From Lacrimispora sp. (lineage in GTDB: Bacteria > Bacillota > Clostridia > Lachnospirales > Lachnospiraceae), in the NCBI GenBank assembly GCA_029256305.1, contig JAQSYE010000002.1:1-45550 (forward strand): DNA of 45,550 nucleotides, written 5' to 3'. Of this stretch, positions 44,730-45,550 are shown piece by piece. Each line of letters starts with the position of its first letter. Position 1 is the first letter of the stretch. The notes below the pieces were generated by a model. The model saw only the letters and a program-made list of their open reading frames with translations, did no database searches and was not told where the DNA came from. The position numbers and the translations under genes are program-made.

Positions 44730-45550
44730 AGCTGCCTTTCCGGTTCCGCCTTAATCCTGCATATTCTTTTGGTGTTTTTTCTGTTGCCTTTTTAAAAATG
44801 GCGCTGAAATAATTGGCATCGTTGTATCCGCATTTTTCTGCGACCTCGTAGGTCTTTAAGGAAGTGTTTTCCAAAAGCTCCATGGCTTTCTCCATCCGTT
44901 TTTTTGTCAACGCTTCCACAAAGGTCATGCCGGAATAGTTTTTAAAGGCAGAGCTGAAATAGCTGACGCTGATGGCCAGCTTTTCGCATATATCCTGGAG
45001 CGAAAGACTGCAATCGGAATAATGGCTGTTGATATATTCCAGTGCTGCCACAGCCTGATGATCCCCGTAATTGCCTCTGTTACTGTTCACGAGTTCCTGA
45101 GCCGTATGAAAAAAGTCCAGCACCTTTTCTTCCATCTCTGAAATATAGCAGCAGCCAAAAAGCCCGGATATGATCTCCTGTTCTTTTAAGAAAAATCCAT
45201 CCTCCACAAGATTCAGCCGTTCTAAAAAATTCATGACTGCAAGGATCAGGCTCTGATAGAGCACCACCACCTTATTCTTTGTAACCCAGTTGGTCTGGCA
45301 ATCCTCCCGGATCTGTGCGATCTCCATTTTAATCTCTTCTGCCAGATTACTTCTGATTGCCAGCACAATCCGTTTTTCCTGTTCCCCTTCCCCAAGCAGC
45401 CCCCGGGCGCTGAGCCTGTACTTTTGAAATCTGTCCCATTCATAGATTCCTGGCTCCCGTTCCAGATAAAGATATTCCTTCATTTCCATGGCTTTTTCAT
45501 AAGAAAAGCTTAGCCCGCTTAGATTAAATACACAGGTACCAACCAGACAG
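44707..45550 (-). CDS. YesN-type AraC response regulator, C-terminal part (cut by window edge)
   Basis: The frame stays open to the window end, beyond the ATG at 45489 chosen in the track, and reads FNLSGLSFSYEKAMEMKEYLYL. This is the usual linker of YesN proteins, so the true start and the receiver domain lie outside. The visible end has the double AraC HTH (CSLSLQDICEKLAISVSYFSSAFKNYSGMTFVEAL and LKTYEVAEKCGYNDANYFSAIFKKATEKTPKEYA). It is the partner of the YesM-type kinase and probably activates the operon downstream. Confidence 0.88.
   Translation of the reverse strand, partial: CLVGTCVFNLSGLSFSYEKAMEMKEYLYLEREPGIYEWDRFQKYRLSARGLLGEGEQEKRIVLAIRSNLAEEIKMEIAQIREDCQTNWVTKNKVVVLYQSLILAVMNFLERLNLVEDGFFLKEQEIISGLFGCCYISEMEEKVLDFFHTAQELVNSNRGNYGDHQAVAALEYINSHYSDCSLSLQDICEKLAISVSYFSSAFKNYSGMTFVEALTKKRMEKAMELLENTSLKTYEVAEKCGYNDANYFSAIFKKATEKTPKEYAGLRRNRKGSYENGSQV

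Noticed and set aside
1-45550. CRISPR array, tRNA, rRNA or prophage structural genes
   Set aside because: I looked for regularly spaced direct repeats, tRNA-like T-loops and phage structural proteins and saw none.

Overview
The window looks like a chromosomal stretch of a low-to-mid GC Gram-positive anaerobe, most likely a Lachnospiraceae (Clostridium cluster XIVa) relative. This rests on A-rich GGAGG ribosome binding sites, frequent TTG starts, sigma-A promoters, a CD3324-family protein, a TetM-like translation GTPase with a C-terminal NYN domain, YesN/YesM-type regulation and a TPP-riboswitch thiMED operon. The species is inference; no rRNA or tRNA gene was seen.

Region 1 (about 1-3800) is an AT-rich accessory patch. 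It opens with wrecked pieces of an IS110-type transposase and a tyrosine recombinase, then a small unknown gene. Next is a large HD-phosphohydrolase/Hsp90-like ATPase gene whose frame continues, after a single in-frame UGA, through a further 303 codons.

Region 2 (4200-10500) holds a ferric-reductase-like membrane protein, a neutral-ceramidase-family protein, a CD3324-family DNA-binding protein and a GntR regulator with a hairpin between its Shine-Dalgarno and ATG. It ends with a long TetM-like ribosome-protection GTPase fused to an NYN (YacP/Rae1-like) nuclease domain.

Region 3 (10600-17700) contains ilvB-ilvN behind a TetR regulator; the same 20-bp palindrome sits in front of both tetR and ilvB. 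It also has a GNAT enzyme, a DUF4397 protein, a three-gene overlapping signalling operon (receiver, CheC-type phosphatase, PAS-GGDEF) and an orphan LytTR response regulator.

Region 4 (17700-30100) looks like a drug or envelope stress neighbourhood. It has a MerR/GyrI-like regulator, an MFS exporter and a transglutaminase-UvrA2 fusion driven by a MerR-type promoter (19-bp spacer with a dyad). It continues with a lipoprotein, uppP, a chemoreceptor paired with a membrane-bound XRE regulator, and a TetR/nitroreductase-like pair with its own promoter-operator.

Region 5 (30100-37500) has thiM-thiE-thiD under a TPP riboswitch with an intrinsic terminator, a Cache-PAS-GGDEF-HD-GYP c-di-GMP enzyme, an AraC regulator and an aldo/keto reductase with ferredoxin-like clusters.

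Region 6 (37600-45550) is a sugar-uptake locus. A YesN-type regulator (cut by the window edge), a YesM-type kinase and a membrane-anchored sugar-binding protein overlap tightly. They precede an Rbs-like ABC transporter (ATPase, permease, binding lipoprotein) and a FucU/RbsD mutarotase. The first three probably sense the sugar and switch on the rest.
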